Positions 53,044 through 62,752 of a stretch of 64,000 nucleotides of DNA are shown here, piece after piece. The position numbers and the translations under genes were made by a program. A model generated the notes under the pieces. That model did no database searches. It was not told the DNA's origin and saw only the letters and a program-made list of their open reading frames with translations. Every line of letters begins with the position of its first letter. Position 1 is the stretch's first letter. This DNA is from JAJFHI01 sp050633705 (GTDB lineage: Bacteria > Pseudomonadota > Alphaproteobacteria > Rhizobiales > Hyphomicrobiaceae), in contig JBOEGZ010000001.1 of the NCBI GenBank assembly GCA_050633705.1, positions 124,001-188,000 of the forward strand, given 5' to 3'.

Positions 53044-53232
53044 TGACCAGCCAGACCTTATAAAGAACCAGAACAGGGCGGCCTTTGGGGGGTGACCTTT
53101 AGGATTGGCATTGGAGGTTGGTCTTTAGGGTTGGCCGTGGGCAGGTTTTGCGCGATAAGCCTGCAGAAATTTCCAGTTGCCAGTCTCGCAACTTGAGGCA
53201 AACAGCAATGAATTTTGAAGGCGAGACGTAAC

Positions 53233-54318
53233 GTGCGTACCGAGCTTTTTGATTTCGACTTGCCGGAAGACTTGATCGCGTTAAGGCCTGCGCCAGAGCG
53301 TGATGGCGCGCGTCTTCTTGTTGTCCGTCCAGGTCACACTCAGGCTTTGTCTGATTGCCAAATTGTGGACTTGGCGTCTTTGCTGGAACCAGGCGATGCG
53401 TTGGTGTTCAACAACACCCGCGTTTTACCGGCCGCGTTGCAAGGGCTGCGTCGACGTGCACAAAGTGAGGTGAATGTTTCCTTCAACCTCGTGCATCGCA
53501 CAGGCTCTGATTCTTGGCAGACGTTTGCCAAACCTGGGCGTCGCCTTGGCGTTGGCGACCGCGTTACGTTTGCAGCCCACCAATCCGATTTGGTTTTGAC
53601 CGCTGACGTAACCAGCAAGCAGGACGATGGCTTGGTTGCCTTGACGTTTAACCGCTCTGGTGCCGACCTTGATGGAGCACTGTTGCAAGTTGGGCGGATG
53701 CCATTGCCGCCTTACATTGCCGCCCACCGTTCGGCCGATGAAACTGATAACACCACCTACCAAACCATTTTTGCCAAACACGATGGCGCCGTTGCGGCGC
53801 CCACCGCTGGCTTGCATTTTACCGAGCGGTTGTTGGCGTCGATCGAAAAAAAGGGCGTCACGCGCCATGATCTGACATTGCATGTTGGGGCGGGAACGTT
53901 TCTGCCAGTGAAAACCGAGACGACCGATGATCACGTGATGCATTCAGAATGGGGCGAAGTGAGTGCTGCAACGGCTGCAGAATTGAATGCGGTTCGCGCG
54001 CACGGCGGACGCATTATTGCCGTCGGCACGACATCGTTGCGATTGTTGGAATCCGCTGCGGATCGCGATGGTCGCATTTTGCCATTTTCCGGTGACACCG
54101 ATATTTTCATGACACCAGGATATCGATTTAAGGCGGCTGATGGCCTCTTAACCAATTTTCACCTGCCCAAGTCGACGCTCTTTATGTTGGTGTCGGCATT
54201 CTCGGGGCTGGAACAGATGCAGTCAGCCTATGATCATGCCATTAAAAAGCGATATCGCTTTTATTCCTATGGTGACGCCACCTTGCTCTTCCCTGCCGCG
54301 CCTAAGTCTGCCAAATAG
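53233..54318 (+). CDS. queA: S-adenosylmethionine:tRNA ribosyltransferase-isomerase
   Basis: The 361-residue enzyme converts the preQ1 base in tRNA to epoxyqueuosine, using the ribosyl part of SAM. Signatures include LFDFDLPEDLIALRPA, VFNNTRVLPAALQG, GRMPLPPYI, YQTIFAKHDGAVAAPTAGLHFTERLL, LHVGAGTFLPVK and TNFHLPKSTLFMLVSAFSG. I start at the GTG at 53233, which has AAGGCGAG upstream and gives the usual N-terminus; a TTG at 53215 would add 6 residues. tgt begins 5 bases after the stop, giving a queuosine-modification operon. Confidence 0.96.
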   Translation: MRTELFDFDLPEDLIALRPAPERDGARLLVVRPGHTQALSDCQIVDLASLLEPGDALVFNNTRVLPAALQGLRRRAQSEVNVSFNLVHRTGSDSWQTFAKPGRRLGVGDRVTFAAHQSDLVLTADVTSKQDDGLVALTFNRSGADLDGALLQVGRMPLPPYIAAHRSADETDNTTYQTIFAKHDGAVAAPTAGLHFTERLLASIEKKGVTRHDLTLHVGAGTFLPVKTETTDDHVMHSEWGEVSAATAAELNAVRAHGGRIIAVGTTSLRLLESAADRDGRILPFSGDTDIFMTPGYRFKAADGLLTNFHLPKSTLFMLVSAFSGLEQMQSAYDHAIKKRYRFYSYGDATLLFPAAPKSAK

Positions 54319-54323
54319 CGCCA

Positions 54324-55478
54324 ATGCAAGATGCTCAAGACAAATTCGCATTTGACCTGTTGGCCCAGGACAAGTTGGCCCGTGCCGGTCGTGTGACCAC
54401 ACCGCATGGTGTCATCGCCACGCCAGCCTTCATGCCTGTAGGAACCGCGGGCACAGTCAAAGCACTGTATATGAACCAGGTGCGTGAGGCCGGTGCTGAT
54501 ATCATTCTTGGCAATACCTACCATTTGATGTTGAGGCCTGGCGCAGAACGGGTCGCAAGACTTGGAGGCTTGCACAAATTTATTGGCTGGGACGGACCGA
54601 TTCTGACGGATTCCGGTGGCTTTCAGGTCATGAGCCTTTCGCAACTTCGTCGGCTGACAGAAGACGGTGTGACGTTCCAATCGCATATTGATGGCTCACG
54701 CCATGAGCTAAGTCCGGAACGCGCTGTTGAGATTCAATGTTTGCTCGGCTCCGATATTCAGATGCAACTTGATGAGTGCATTGGATTGCCAGCCGAGCGT
54801 GGGGATGTCGAGCGGGCAATGAATTTGTCGTTGCGCTGGGCCGAGCGAGCACGCAATGCCTTTGCAAAGGCGCAAGACGATGGCCTAGCCAATCCCGGGC
54901 AGGCATTGTTTGCGATCGTGCAAGGTGGCGTTGATGTGGCTTTGCGCCGACAATCAGCCGAGGCGTTGGTGGATTTGGATTTTCCAGGTTACGCGATCGG
55001 CGGCTTGGCCGTTGGCGAAGGTCATGACGCGATGGTGGCCACGCTGCAATCAACGACACCTCATCTGCCAACTGATAAGCCTCGGTATTTGATGGGGGTC
55101 GGGACACCGCGTGATTTGATAGCGGCTGTGTCTCATGGCGTAGATATGTTCGATTGCGTTTTGCCAACGCGCAATGGCCGCCACGGATTGGCGTATACGT
55201 GGAATGGCAAAGTCAATTTGCGCAATGCCAAACACGCAGAAGATTTATCTCCACTCGATCCACTGAGTAGCTGTCCAGCGGCCAATGATTATTCCCGCGC
55301 TTATCTGCATCATCTCGTTAAGTCAGGCGAGCATCTGGGAGCAATGTTGGTCTCCTGGGCCAATACGGCATTCTTCCAACAGTTGATGGCCACCATGCGT
55401 CAGGCGATCGCAGAGGGAAATTTTGCAGACTGGGCGGATGCTCATATTGACAGGCTTGATGCCAAAGAACCGCAATAG
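54324..55478 (+). CDS. tgt: tRNA-guanine transglycosylase
   Basis: The 384-residue enzyme swaps guanine-34 for preQ1 in tRNAs with GUN anticodons, the step before QueA. The catalytic aspartates are present in DSGGFQVMSL and in FDCVLPTRNGRHG, with GGLAVGEGHD and GVGTPRDL also conserved. The zinc site is altered: SSCPAANDYSRAYLHHL keeps the middle cysteine and the histidine, but the first cysteine is Ser and the third is Ala compared with the Zymomonas enzyme. I recall similar CPA sequences in other Hyphomicrobiales, so this may be a lineage feature rather than a defect. It follows queA after 5 bases. Confidence 0.95.
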   Translation: MQDAQDKFAFDLLAQDKLARAGRVTTPHGVIATPAFMPVGTAGTVKALYMNQVREAGADIILGNTYHLMLRPGAERVARLGGLHKFIGWDGPILTDSGGFQVMSLSQLRRLTEDGVTFQSHIDGSRHELSPERAVEIQCLLGSDIQMQLDECIGLPAERGDVERAMNLSLRWAERARNAFAKAQDDGLANPGQALFAIVQGGVDVALRRQSAEALVDLDFPGYAIGGLAVGEGHDAMVATLQSTTPHLPTDKPRYLMGVGTPRDLIAAVSHGVDMFDCVLPTRNGRHGLAYTWNGKVNLRNAKHAEDLSPLDPLSSCPAANDYSRAYLHHLVKSGEHLGAMLVSWANTAFFQQLMATMRQAIAEGNFADWADAHIDRLDAKEPQ

Positions 55479-55505
55479 CTCGCGGCAAACATCCTTCTCA
55501 GGCCA

Positions 55506-56477
55506 TCATTCTTTGGTGACGCGTTCTCGGTGAATCAAATAAAGTCCTGAGCTGACCACAATGCTGGCGCCGATCGCCGTCCAGACATCGGGAAGGTCTT
55601 CAAACACCAGGTAACCCAGAATAACCATCGTGATAATCTGGAAATAAATAAATGGCGCCAGGATTGATGCGGGCGCTAGGCGATGTGCAACGATCAAGAG
55701 GTAATGCCCAACACCTCCAAACACGCCCATCATGCCCAGTAAGAACCAGGTGAACATATCTCCTGGAGGTTGCCAGACAGACAGGGCAATCGGTGCGCCG
55801 ACAAGCGTTCCAACAATCAGCGAGTAGTGGAGCGTCACAAATGGTGGATCATTGCCAGCGATTTGGCGTGTCAGGAGAATGAATGCGACATAGGCAGCAA
55901 CCGCTGCAAAACTGTATATGACCGCGGGATGCACATCGCCAAAGCCGGGACGAACAACAACCAAAATGCCAACAAAACCGATAATGATCGCTACCAAGCG
56001 TCGCCAACCGATCCATTCACCAAGAACCGGCCCGGCAACAAGTGGCACCAGAAGCGACGATAGGAAAAAGATCGTGATCGTTTGATCCAGTCGCAAATAT
56101 TTCAGAGCGAGAAAGTTGAACGCCGTCGTCACCGCCATCAGCACCGATCGCACTATTTGTGCGCGCAGTTGTACGGTCTGAAACAATGCACCAAGTGACA
56201 TGATGCCAAAAGCTGGCACAAGTGCCATCACGAAAACGAACTGACCAAGGAAGCGAAGCCAAATTGTTTGTTCAATGGGGACGTTGCTCATGGTCGTGAC
56301 GTATTTGGCAATGGTGTCGAGCAATGAAAAACAGACAAGGGCAATAAGCAACAGGCCGATCGATTTTAGGCGATCGCCATGTTGATCTGCTTTGCTTCGT
56401 TGATCGGGCGCTTGGTCGGCTGAATTGGCTTTTCGGCTGGTGCTGATCTGAGGTGGCACAAAGTTTGGGTCAGACAT
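55506..56477 (-). CDS. EamA-family (DMT) membrane transporter
   Basis: The 323-residue protein has a polar N-terminal stretch of about 40 residues and ten membrane helices arranged as two EamA repeats (about 45-175 and 190-315). Typical family features are LKYLRLDQTITIFFLSSLLVPLVAGPVLGEW, GFVGILVVVRPGF, and the second-repeat LAPASILAPFIYFQIITMVILGYLVFEDLPD. Drug/metabolite transporters export amino acids, nucleosides or other small metabolites; the substrate is not readable. It converges with tgt. An ATG at 56477 is the best start; 19 codons upstream lack similarity. Confidence 0.9.
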   Translation of the reverse strand: MSDPNFVPPQISTSRKANSADQAPDQRSKADQHGDRLKSIGLLLIALVCFSLLDTIAKYVTTMSNVPIEQTIWLRFLGQFVFVMALVPAFGIMSLGALFQTVQLRAQIVRSVLMAVTTAFNFLALKYLRLDQTITIFFLSSLLVPLVAGPVLGEWIGWRRLVAIIIGFVGILVVVRPGFGDVHPAVIYSFAAVAAYVAFILLTRQIAGNDPPFVTLHYSLIVGTLVGAPIALSVWQPPGDMFTWFLLGMMGVFGGVGHYLLIVAHRLAPASILAPFIYFQIITMVILGYLVFEDLPDVWTAIGASIVVSSGLYLIHRERVTKE

Positions 56478-56848
56478 GATCGCGAAATTTTCTCTGACCC
56501 GGTGGAGAGGTCGGTTTTTGTTTTTTGGCCCCATGCATAAGGCACGGTGTTGGCGGATATTAACCGACTTTGTCGCGAATTCTCACAGTAAGTTTGGCGA
56601 GCTTGCTTCGTGTGGGTGCGACCAATTGGAAGCCAGAATACAGATTTGTTGCCAATGGCGCGCTCTGGCAGAGCGTGAAACCAAGCTTGATGAGCGACCT
56701 AGCGCTGGGCATTGGTATTTTTTCAACGGAAATCTACAGTATGTGCGGCCCAAAAGCCTGAATTGGCCAAACGTTTGCACGTTGCCAAGGAAAAGCGAAC
56801 ACAGGGTCTTGCACCCCTCCGAATTCCCCTGTATCCCCACCCCCAGAT

Positions 56849-56925
56849 GGACCGGTAGCTCAGTTGGCTAGAGCACTCGACTTTTAATCGAGTTGTCGCG
56901 GGTTCGAGCCCCGCCCGGTCTACCA
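56849..56925 (+). tRNA. tRNA-Lys (anticodon TTT)
   Basis: The 77-base sequence folds into a full cloverleaf: acceptor stem GGACCGG / CCGGTCT (first pair G-T), D arm GCTC / GAGC, anticodon stem CTCGA / TCGAG around loop CTTTTAA (anticodon TTT), and T arm GCGGG-TTCGAGC-CCCGC. The CCA end is encoded. No duplicated 3' end that would suggest an integration site was seen in the window. Confidence 0.97.
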
Positions 56926-57133
56926 TCACCCCTTAGTCAATCTGTATTCAATGTTTGGGCGACCTGAGGTCGGGTCAACGGATCTTGCCATTTGGCACTT
57001 GAGTCCCGATTGATCCCTGATTGATCAATGTGTCACGGAAAATGGCGTGCGTTGAAAGCCAGCCTCGGGGCAAGCCCAGACTATTGGGCGCCGTTCTCGG
57101 TCAATTGCCAGGATGACAATCGGAGGCTTCTGC

Positions 57134-58009
57134 CTAGTCGGTAGATGTTTCAAGGTCCTGGGCAATGGGGAGCCCGTTATCCATGCCCCATTCTGCCCAG
57201 CTGCCATCATAAACCGGCGCATTCGTCTGCCCTGTCACAGCAAGTGCCAGAGCGATGATTGAGGCTGTCACTCCGGATCCACACGTTGTGACAACGGGTG
57301 CTCTGGGATCAATTCCGGCCTGGCGAAAAATCGCTGATAATTCAAGTTGGGACTTCATCGTTCCGTCGTCGTTAAGGACGAGATTGTGCGGTAGGTTTTT
57401 CGAGCCCGGAATGTGGCCTTGGCGCAGTCCTGGTCGCGGCTCTGGGTCGCGTCCTGCAAAGCGGCCGGCAGGGCGGGCATCGACAATTTGATGGGTGTTT
57501 TCTCGACCAATCATACCGCGGATATCGTCGATATCGCGGATCAGTTCGGCGTTTAGGCGCGGCGTGTAATGGCGTTCGGTGCGGGGTGGAGCGGGACCGT
57601 CATCAACTTGGCGGTCTTCTGCAATCCATTTCTTTAGACCGCCGTTTAGAACGGCGACTTCGTCATGGCCCATTGCGCGAAATGTCCACCAGACCCGAGC
57701 CGCTGAAAATAGGCCGTCGGTGTCGTAAACGACGATGCGTGCGCCATCGCCAACGCCTAATTTCTTCATGCGGCTGGCAAATTTCACCGTTGAAGGCAGC
57801 ATATGGGGCAAGTCAGATTGATCGTCGACGAGGTCGTCGATGTCGAAGAAGAGTGCGCCTGGAATGTGGTTCTCGAGATATTCAGCTTTGGGATCACGTT
57901 CGGAGCCGGGCATATACCAGGACCCATCAAAAATCACGATATCTGGGGCCTGTAGGTGATTGGCAAGCCAATCCGTCTCAACGATCCAATCCTTTGCGGA
58001 ATGCGGCAC
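57134..58009 (-). CDS. sseA: 3-mercaptopyruvate sulfurtransferase
   Basis: The 291-residue protein has two rhodanese domains: an inactive N-terminal one (about 8-135, FDGSWYMPGSERDPKAEYLENHIPGALFFDID) and a catalytic C-terminal one (about 160-280) with the active-site loop CGSGVTAS (nucleophile Cys243), the form typical of mercaptopyruvate sulfurtransferases rather than thiosulfate enzymes (CRxGx[R/T]). It moves sulfur from 3-mercaptopyruvate to thiol acceptors. The GTG at 58009 has AAGGAG upstream at good spacing; a GTG 19 codons earlier is possible. The cysteine synthase gene lies just upstream on the same strand. Confidence 0.95.
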   Translation of the reverse strand: MPHSAKDWIVETDWLANHLQAPDIVIFDGSWYMPGSERDPKAEYLENHIPGALFFDIDDLVDDQSDLPHMLPSTVKFASRMKKLGVGDGARIVVYDTDGLFSAARVWWTFRAMGHDEVAVLNGGLKKWIAEDRQVDDGPAPPRTERHYTPRLNAELIRDIDDIRGMIGRENTHQIVDARPAGRFAGRDPEPRPGLRQGHIPGSKNLPHNLVLNDDGTMKSQLELSAIFRQAGIDPRAPVVTTCGSGVTASIIALALAVTGQTNAPVYDGSWAEWGMDNGLPIAQDLETSTD

Positions 58010-58088
58010 GGGAGTCTCCTTAGGGTCTTTATTACAAACGTGTAGTGTTGATCGTGGGTAAACCACTCAAAGTGGTTCCAGAACAGAA

Positions 58089-59138
58089 TTATGCCTTTGC
58101 CTCCTCCTCAAAGACAATGGGTAAGTTGGTTTTTGCCGAGGCTGCTATCCAATCAGGAACGGGAAGACCCTTAGAGCGCAGGAATTCGGAATTATAAAGC
58201 TTCGATTGATAGCGCGTTCCAAAGTCGCAAAGCACAGTCACAATGGTATGGCCAGGACCCATTTCTTTACCCAAACGAACGGCTCCAGCGATGTTGATGC
58301 CGGAGCTGAGGCCAAGGCATAGCCCTTCATTCTGAAGGGCGTCAAAGACCAACTCCACGCCCTCTCGGTCTGTAATCTGATAAGCGTGGTCGACGACAGC
58401 GCCTTCCAGATTGGCTGTAATCCGTCCTTGGCCTATCCCCTCGGCAATCGAAGATCCTTCAGAGGCAAGTTTACCGGTTGTGTAATAACTATAAAGCGCG
58501 GCGCCAAATGGGTCGGCCAAACCGATTTGAATGTCGCCTCGCTTCGCTTTGAGGCCCATTGAGATGCCTGCAAGCGTGCCGCCGGAACCAACGGCGCAAG
58601 CAAATCCATCGACACCACCTGTCGCAGTCCAGATTTCCTCGGCGGTTGTTTCGATATGTGCCTGGCGGTTGGCGACATTATCAAATTGATTGGCCCAAAT
58701 GGCTCCACCTGGTTCTGTCTTGTTCAGTTCTGCCGCCAGGCGTTGGGAATACCTGACGAAGTTATTCGGGTTTGAATAGGGTTTGGCTGGCACCTCGACC
58801 AACGTTGCGCCGAGCAATCGCAGCATGTCTTTTTTTTCAGACGCTTGCGTTTCAGGAATGACAATCACGCAGCGAAATCCAAGGGCGTTTGCCAGCACCG
58901 TCAAGCCTATCCCAGTGTTGCCAGCCGTACCTTCTACGATTGTGCCACCGGGTTTGAGTGTGCCGCGCCTTTGGGCGTCGCGAATGATGTACAGCGCCGC
59001 GCGGTCTTTCACGGATTGGCCCGGATTCATGAACTCTGCTTTGCCAAGAATTGTGCAACCGCTGAGCTCGGAGGCGCGCTTGAGTTTTATTAAAGGTGTA
59101 TTTCCAACAGCCGCAACGACATCAGGCGCAATGGTCAT
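58089..59138 (-). CDS. cysK: Cysteine synthase (O-acetylserine sulfhydrylase)
   Basis: The 349-residue PLP enzyme makes cysteine from O-acetylserine and sulfide. VGNTPLIKL opens the fold; NPGQSVKDRA contains the Schiff-base lysine (Lys44), and GTAGNTGIGL is the substrate/phosphate loop (normally TSGNTGI). GSGGTLAGIS and GLSSGINIAGAV are also conserved. Cystathionine beta-synthases share these motifs but have an extra CBS region, absent here. The ATG at 59138 starts just before the conserved core; 67 codons of open frame upstream carry no family similarity. It lies 79 bases before sseA on the same strand, a sulfur-metabolism pair. Confidence 0.93.
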   Translation of the reverse strand: MTIAPDVVAAVGNTPLIKLKRASELSGCTILGKAEFMNPGQSVKDRAALYIIRDAQRRGTLKPGGTIVEGTAGNTGIGLTVLANALGFRCVIVIPETQASEKKDMLRLLGATLVEVPAKPYSNPNNFVRYSQRLAAELNKTEPGGAIWANQFDNVANRQAHIETTAEEIWTATGGVDGFACAVGSGGTLAGISMGLKAKRGDIQIGLADPFGAALYSYYTTGKLASEGSSIAEGIGQGRITANLEGAVVDHAYQITDREGVELVFDALQNEGLCLGLSSGINIAGAVRLGKEMGPGHTIVTVLCDFGTRYQSKLYNSEFLRSKGLPVPDWIAASAKTNLPIVFEEEAKA

Positions 59139-59450
59139 GCCGCTTTTCAACCTCTCTCGTCCGGAATTTTTACTTCGCCTGAACCAATCAACGCCAATCA
59201 GGGTTTTGGCGAGTTTGGCTGCTCGATTAATTTTAGGCAAATTAGCGATGCAGCGTTTGGCCCGCAAGGCCTTATTTTTTAGCGTTTTTCGTAGTTTTTG
59301 TGTGCGATCGGAATGTGCGCTGCAATTCAAGTGTCTCACAATGGTTCAGCATTTAACCGTCAGTTAACCCCGTCGACTTAGTCTCAAGAATGCAAACTTG
59401 AGGCCTGCAGGCAGCTTATCTGTATGCCTGTTATCAACGAGGGTTACATT

Positions 59451-60395
59451 ATGAAATTCGCAATTAAAGCTGCGTGTGCCTCCACTGCACTCGTCGCTGC
59501 AAGCTTCTCAACACCAGCCATGTCTGCCGACATGTATGGTGGTTCGGTCAAGGACGGCGGCTATATGGCGCCACTTCCACAAGTCAGCCGTGCGGCTGGC
59601 CCGTGTTATGTTCGCGGCGACGTCGGTTATGGTTGGTCGCAGGATGGTAACGCAAAATTCGACGTTTTCGACCAGATCAACGATCATGTCAGAAACTTTG
59701 ATGCCGGCGGCAACCTTTACTCAGACGCAATCATCAACACACAAGACATCTTTATCGGCAACAACTTCGTTGATGGCGGTATGGACGACTTTTGGTTCGG
59801 TGAAGTCGGTGTTGGTTGTGGTTCCGGTTCGCGCGGACTTCGTGGTGACGTAACATTTGGTTTCCGTCAAAGCCGCGATTTCTGGGGTACGCCTCTGACG
59901 CGCACAGTGACGCACAACTACGAAGATTTCGGTCCGACCATTGTTGCGCCAGGACTGAGCTCTGAATCAAGCTCGATGACAGATGCATTCCACACCAACG
60001 TCAAGTCATACTCCTTGCTGTTTAACGGTTACTATGACCTTGGCAACTTCCGCGGTTTTGTGCCCTACGTTGGTGCTGGTATCGGTGTATCTTACAACAT
60101 CGTTGACGACGTCACGGCGCTGTGGCTGCCAGGCCCAATCGAAGGTGACAAGAAGCTTTCCTTTGCATGGCAGGTCTCAACTGGCGTTGGCTACCAGATC
60201 CGTGAAAACATGATCTTGGATTTAGGTTATCGTTATCTTGACCTCGGTTCTGCTGATTCCGGCCAGATTGATGGTGGTTACAACATCAACCCTGAAGTGA
60301 GATTTGACGATCTGCGCTCACACGAAATCAAAGTTGGTCTGCGCTACCACTTTGGCTCACGCGGCAATTGCTGTGACACGATTTCACTGAAGTAA
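59451..60395 (+). CDS. Outer-membrane beta-barrel protein (Omp25/Omp31-like)
   Basis: The 314-residue protein has a signal peptide (cleavage near MSA-DMY, residue 26) and alternating hydrophobic strands with glycine and aromatic residues typical of an eight-stranded barrel: YVRGDVGYGWSQDG, GEVGVGCGSGSRGLRGDVTFGFRQ, FNGYYDLGNFRGFVPYVGAGIGVSYNIV, VSTGVGYQIRENMILDLGYRYLDLGS and a final strand RSHEIKVGLRYHFG. The family is abundant in Hyphomicrobiales. Unusually, it has Cys residues (in AGPCYVRG, GVGCGSG and GNCCDT). AACGAGGGTT precedes the ATG and a terminator follows. Confidence 0.9.
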   Translation: MKFAIKAACASTALVAASFSTPAMSADMYGGSVKDGGYMAPLPQVSRAAGPCYVRGDVGYGWSQDGNAKFDVFDQINDHVRNFDAGGNLYSDAIINTQDIFIGNNFVDGGMDDFWFGEVGVGCGSGSRGLRGDVTFGFRQSRDFWGTPLTRTVTHNYEDFGPTIVAPGLSSESSSMTDAFHTNVKSYSLLFNGYYDLGNFRGFVPYVGAGIGVSYNIVDDVTALWLPGPIEGDKKLSFAWQVSTGVGYQIRENMILDLGYRYLDLGSADSGQIDGGYNINPEVRFDDLRSHEIKVGLRYHFGSRGNCCDTISLK

Positions 60396-60436
60396 GTTTG
60401 TTTGTAACAACACGACAAAACTCCCAAGATTTTTGC

Positions 60437-60467
60437 AACCGGGCGCATTTGTGCCCGGTTTCTTTTT
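60437..60467 (+). terminator. Rho-independent terminator after the outer-membrane protein
   Basis: An 8-bp stem (AACCGGGC / GCCCGGTT) with an 8-base loop and TTTCTTTTT tail, about 40 bases after the stop. Confidence 0.88.
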
Positions 60468-60927
60468 GTAAATCGCATATTGAATGGCGTCGCCACGGGC
60501 ATGAACCACGATCATTTTCTCGGTCATGATTCGGGTCATCGCGATACGGATCAATGACTTTCGCTGACCCAATGCTTGGCACTAAAAGACATTTCGACCG
60601 TTAACTGACTGGTGTTGGAGGGCCAACTTTGCGGTTGGCGATTGCCGTTCTTGGTCGATTTTACGGGCTTGTTGGACAAAGTTCGGTCTTTTCTGCTGTT
60701 TTCCGGGTTGGAAGACAATATTCGCTGTTGATCTTCGAGCTATGGCGCAGATATATGAGCGTCGAACCGTTTTACCGGTTGCTGTCTCCCGTTGACTTTC
60801 GATCATCCTAAGACTTGGGCGTTTCGGCCGTCGCAGGCTGTGTCTGAAAAATGCTTTGGGAAGCGTGCAATCACCTTTTGGTAAGACGTTCGCTGTGTGC
60901 GACGAACCCTTTGGCCACAGGTCATGG
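60468..60927. other. Intergenic region, 460 bases, no gene seen
   Basis: It precedes the tRNA-Leu gene, so part of it must be the tRNA promoter. Reading frames on the minus strand (60328-60582 and 60582-61082) overlap the terminator or the tRNA and are not credible. No repeat or RNA was recognised. Confidence 0.45.
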
Positions 60928-61012
<85 letters not shown>

Positions 61013-61186
61013 CAGCAAAAGTGAAAACGGACGGGAAACGGATTGGGGACGGGCGATACCGCATCTCCACCGGCCTTTTCACAGATTGAGATTTATGGCT
61101 GGCGTTTGCAGGTCGGCGAGACTTTTAAAGCCTTGAAGTAGGCGAAGATTAAGCGGCGTTAGGCCCGTGTGGTTCAGGATTGAGTG

Positions 61187-62542
61187 ATGGAAATTAAAGA
61201 AATAAATACAGATGGGCTCTCGCGGACGCTTGAGGTTGTGGTTGGCGCTGGGGAATTGAACGAACGCTTCGATACCCGCCTTGGCGAGTTGCGCAACACG
61301 GTCCAACTGAAGGGTTTCCGCAAGGGCAAAGTTCCTGTCACGCACCTGAAGAAGGTTTATGGCAAACAGGTCATGGCCGAGATCCTGGAACAAACGGTCA
61401 AGGAAACGAGTTCGAAGGCCATTCAGGACCGTGAAGAGCGTGCAGCGGCGCAACCGGAAATCAAGCTGACCGAAGACCAAAGCGAGATCGAAAAGGTTTT
61501 GAACGGCGAGGCAGACCTCAGCTATTCGATGACTTTTGAAGTGTTGCCTAAGATAGAATTAACAGATTTCAGTAAGCTGGAATTGGAACGTCTCGTCGTT
61601 AACGTTGAAGATGAAGCGGTCGAAGAAGCGCTTGGTCAACTTCGTGAACGTGCCACAACTTATGAAGTTGAGGAAGGTCGGGTCGCTCAATCCGGCGATG
61701 AAGTCGAGATCGATTTCGTTGGTAAAATCGATGGTGAAGCGTTCGAGGGTGGCACAGCATCGGGTCAAAAAGTTGTGCTTGGAGCAGGCAGTTTTATTCC
61801 TGGCTTTGAAGACGGTCTTGTCGGCGCCAAACAAGGCGACGAGCCAACCATTGAAGCAGATTTCCCCGATGACTATCAAGCCGCAAACCTGGCCGGAAAA
61901 ACCGCGCAATTTGAAGTGTTGGTGAATTCCGTTGGTGCGCCGAAGGTGCCAGAACTCGACGAAGAGTTTGCAAAGGGCATGGGCGTTGAGAGCCTCGAAA
62001 AACTGACGGAAGTTTTGAAATCGCAAATCGGTCAAGAATATGCTGATGCCGCCCGCCAGAAGCTGAAACGAGAGCTGCTCGATGCGTTGGAAAAAGCGCA
62101 CGACTTTGAATTGCCACCATCACTTATTGAACGCGAATTTGAAGGCATTTGGGAGCAACTGAACCAAGGCCTTAAGCAGTCTGGTAAGACGTTCGAAGAT
62201 GAAGGTAAGACGGAAGAAGAAGCGCGCGAAGAGTATCAAAATATCGCAGCACGTCGCGTTCGCCTTGGTTTGATCATCGGTGAAATTGGCGATGCTGGAA
62301 AAATCGAAGTGACACAGGAAGAATTGCGCGGCGCACTCATGCAACAGGCGCGTTCTTATCCGGGCCAAGAAAAAATGGTCTATGAGTTCTACGAAAAGAA
62401 CCCGAACGCGATTGCCGAACTTCGTGCACCGATTTTTGAAGACAAGGTTGTTGACCACATTCTTGAGCAAGCCAAACCGTCTGAGAAAAGCGTAACGAAG
62501 GATGAACTTTTCAAGTTGCTCGAGGAAGCCAGCGAAGCTTAA
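61187..62542 (+). CDS. tig: Trigger factor (ribosome-associated chaperone)
   Basis: The 451-residue chaperone binds near the ribosomal exit tunnel. The N-terminal ribosome-binding domain has the GFRKGKVP signature; the FKBP-type PPIase domain (about 150-250) shows GDEVEIDFVGKIDGEAFEGGTA and FIPGFEDGLVGAKQGDE; the long helical C-terminal domain forms the chaperone cradle. AGGA lies 8-10 bases before the ATG at 61187; a GTG one codon earlier is less likely. clpP follows, the usual tig-clpP order; a hairpin terminator separates them. Confidence 0.97.
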   Translation: MEIKEINTDGLSRTLEVVVGAGELNERFDTRLGELRNTVQLKGFRKGKVPVTHLKKVYGKQVMAEILEQTVKETSSKAIQDREERAAAQPEIKLTEDQSEIEKVLNGEADLSYSMTFEVLPKIELTDFSKLELERLVVNVEDEAVEEALGQLRERATTYEVEEGRVAQSGDEVEIDFVGKIDGEAFEGGTASGQKVVLGAGSFIPGFEDGLVGAKQGDEPTIEADFPDDYQAANLAGKTAQFEVLVNSVGAPKVPELDEEFAKGMGVESLEKLTEVLKSQIGQEYADAARQKLKRELLDALEKAHDFELPPSLIEREFEGIWEQLNQGLKQSGKTFEDEGKTEEEAREEYQNIAARRVRLGLIIGEIGDAGKIEVTQEELRGALMQQARSYPGQEKMVYEFYEKNPNAIAELRAPIFEDKVVDHILEQAKPSEKSVTKDELFKLLEEASEA

Positions 62543-62553
62543 GGCGTAAAACG

Positions 62554-62603
62554 GGCGCAAACGCGAAACTGTTTGCACATGTTGGTACGGTTTGCGCCTT
62601 TTT
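62554..62603 (+). terminator. Terminator after tig
   Basis: A 9-bp perfect stem (GGCGCAAAC / GTTTGCGCC) with a 27-base loop runs into five T residues. The long loop makes it less strong than other terminators here. Confidence 0.7.
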
Positions 62604-62752
62604 GGGGCTAGACAGTACACCGCGAGTCCACTCTTCTAGGTGGATCAAAAAAAGTATGCAGATCCGATATGACATCGGTCGAAAACAAGCACTCCAGGTC
62701 TTGCAGATGTTTTGCTGGACTTTTGGTTTCAGAACGGGAGAAACGAAGTCTC

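Noticed and set aside
53092..53136. Imperfect 15-base direct repeats (CCTTTAGGATTGGC-like) before queA
   Set aside because: Only two imperfect copies in a G/T-rich stretch, no dyad and no link to a known queA leader element such as a preQ1 riboswitch.
56849..57133. tRNA-Lys 3' end as an integration site for a mobile element
   Set aside because: No integrase gene and no repeat of the tRNA 3' end were seen in the window; the genes that follow are housekeeping.
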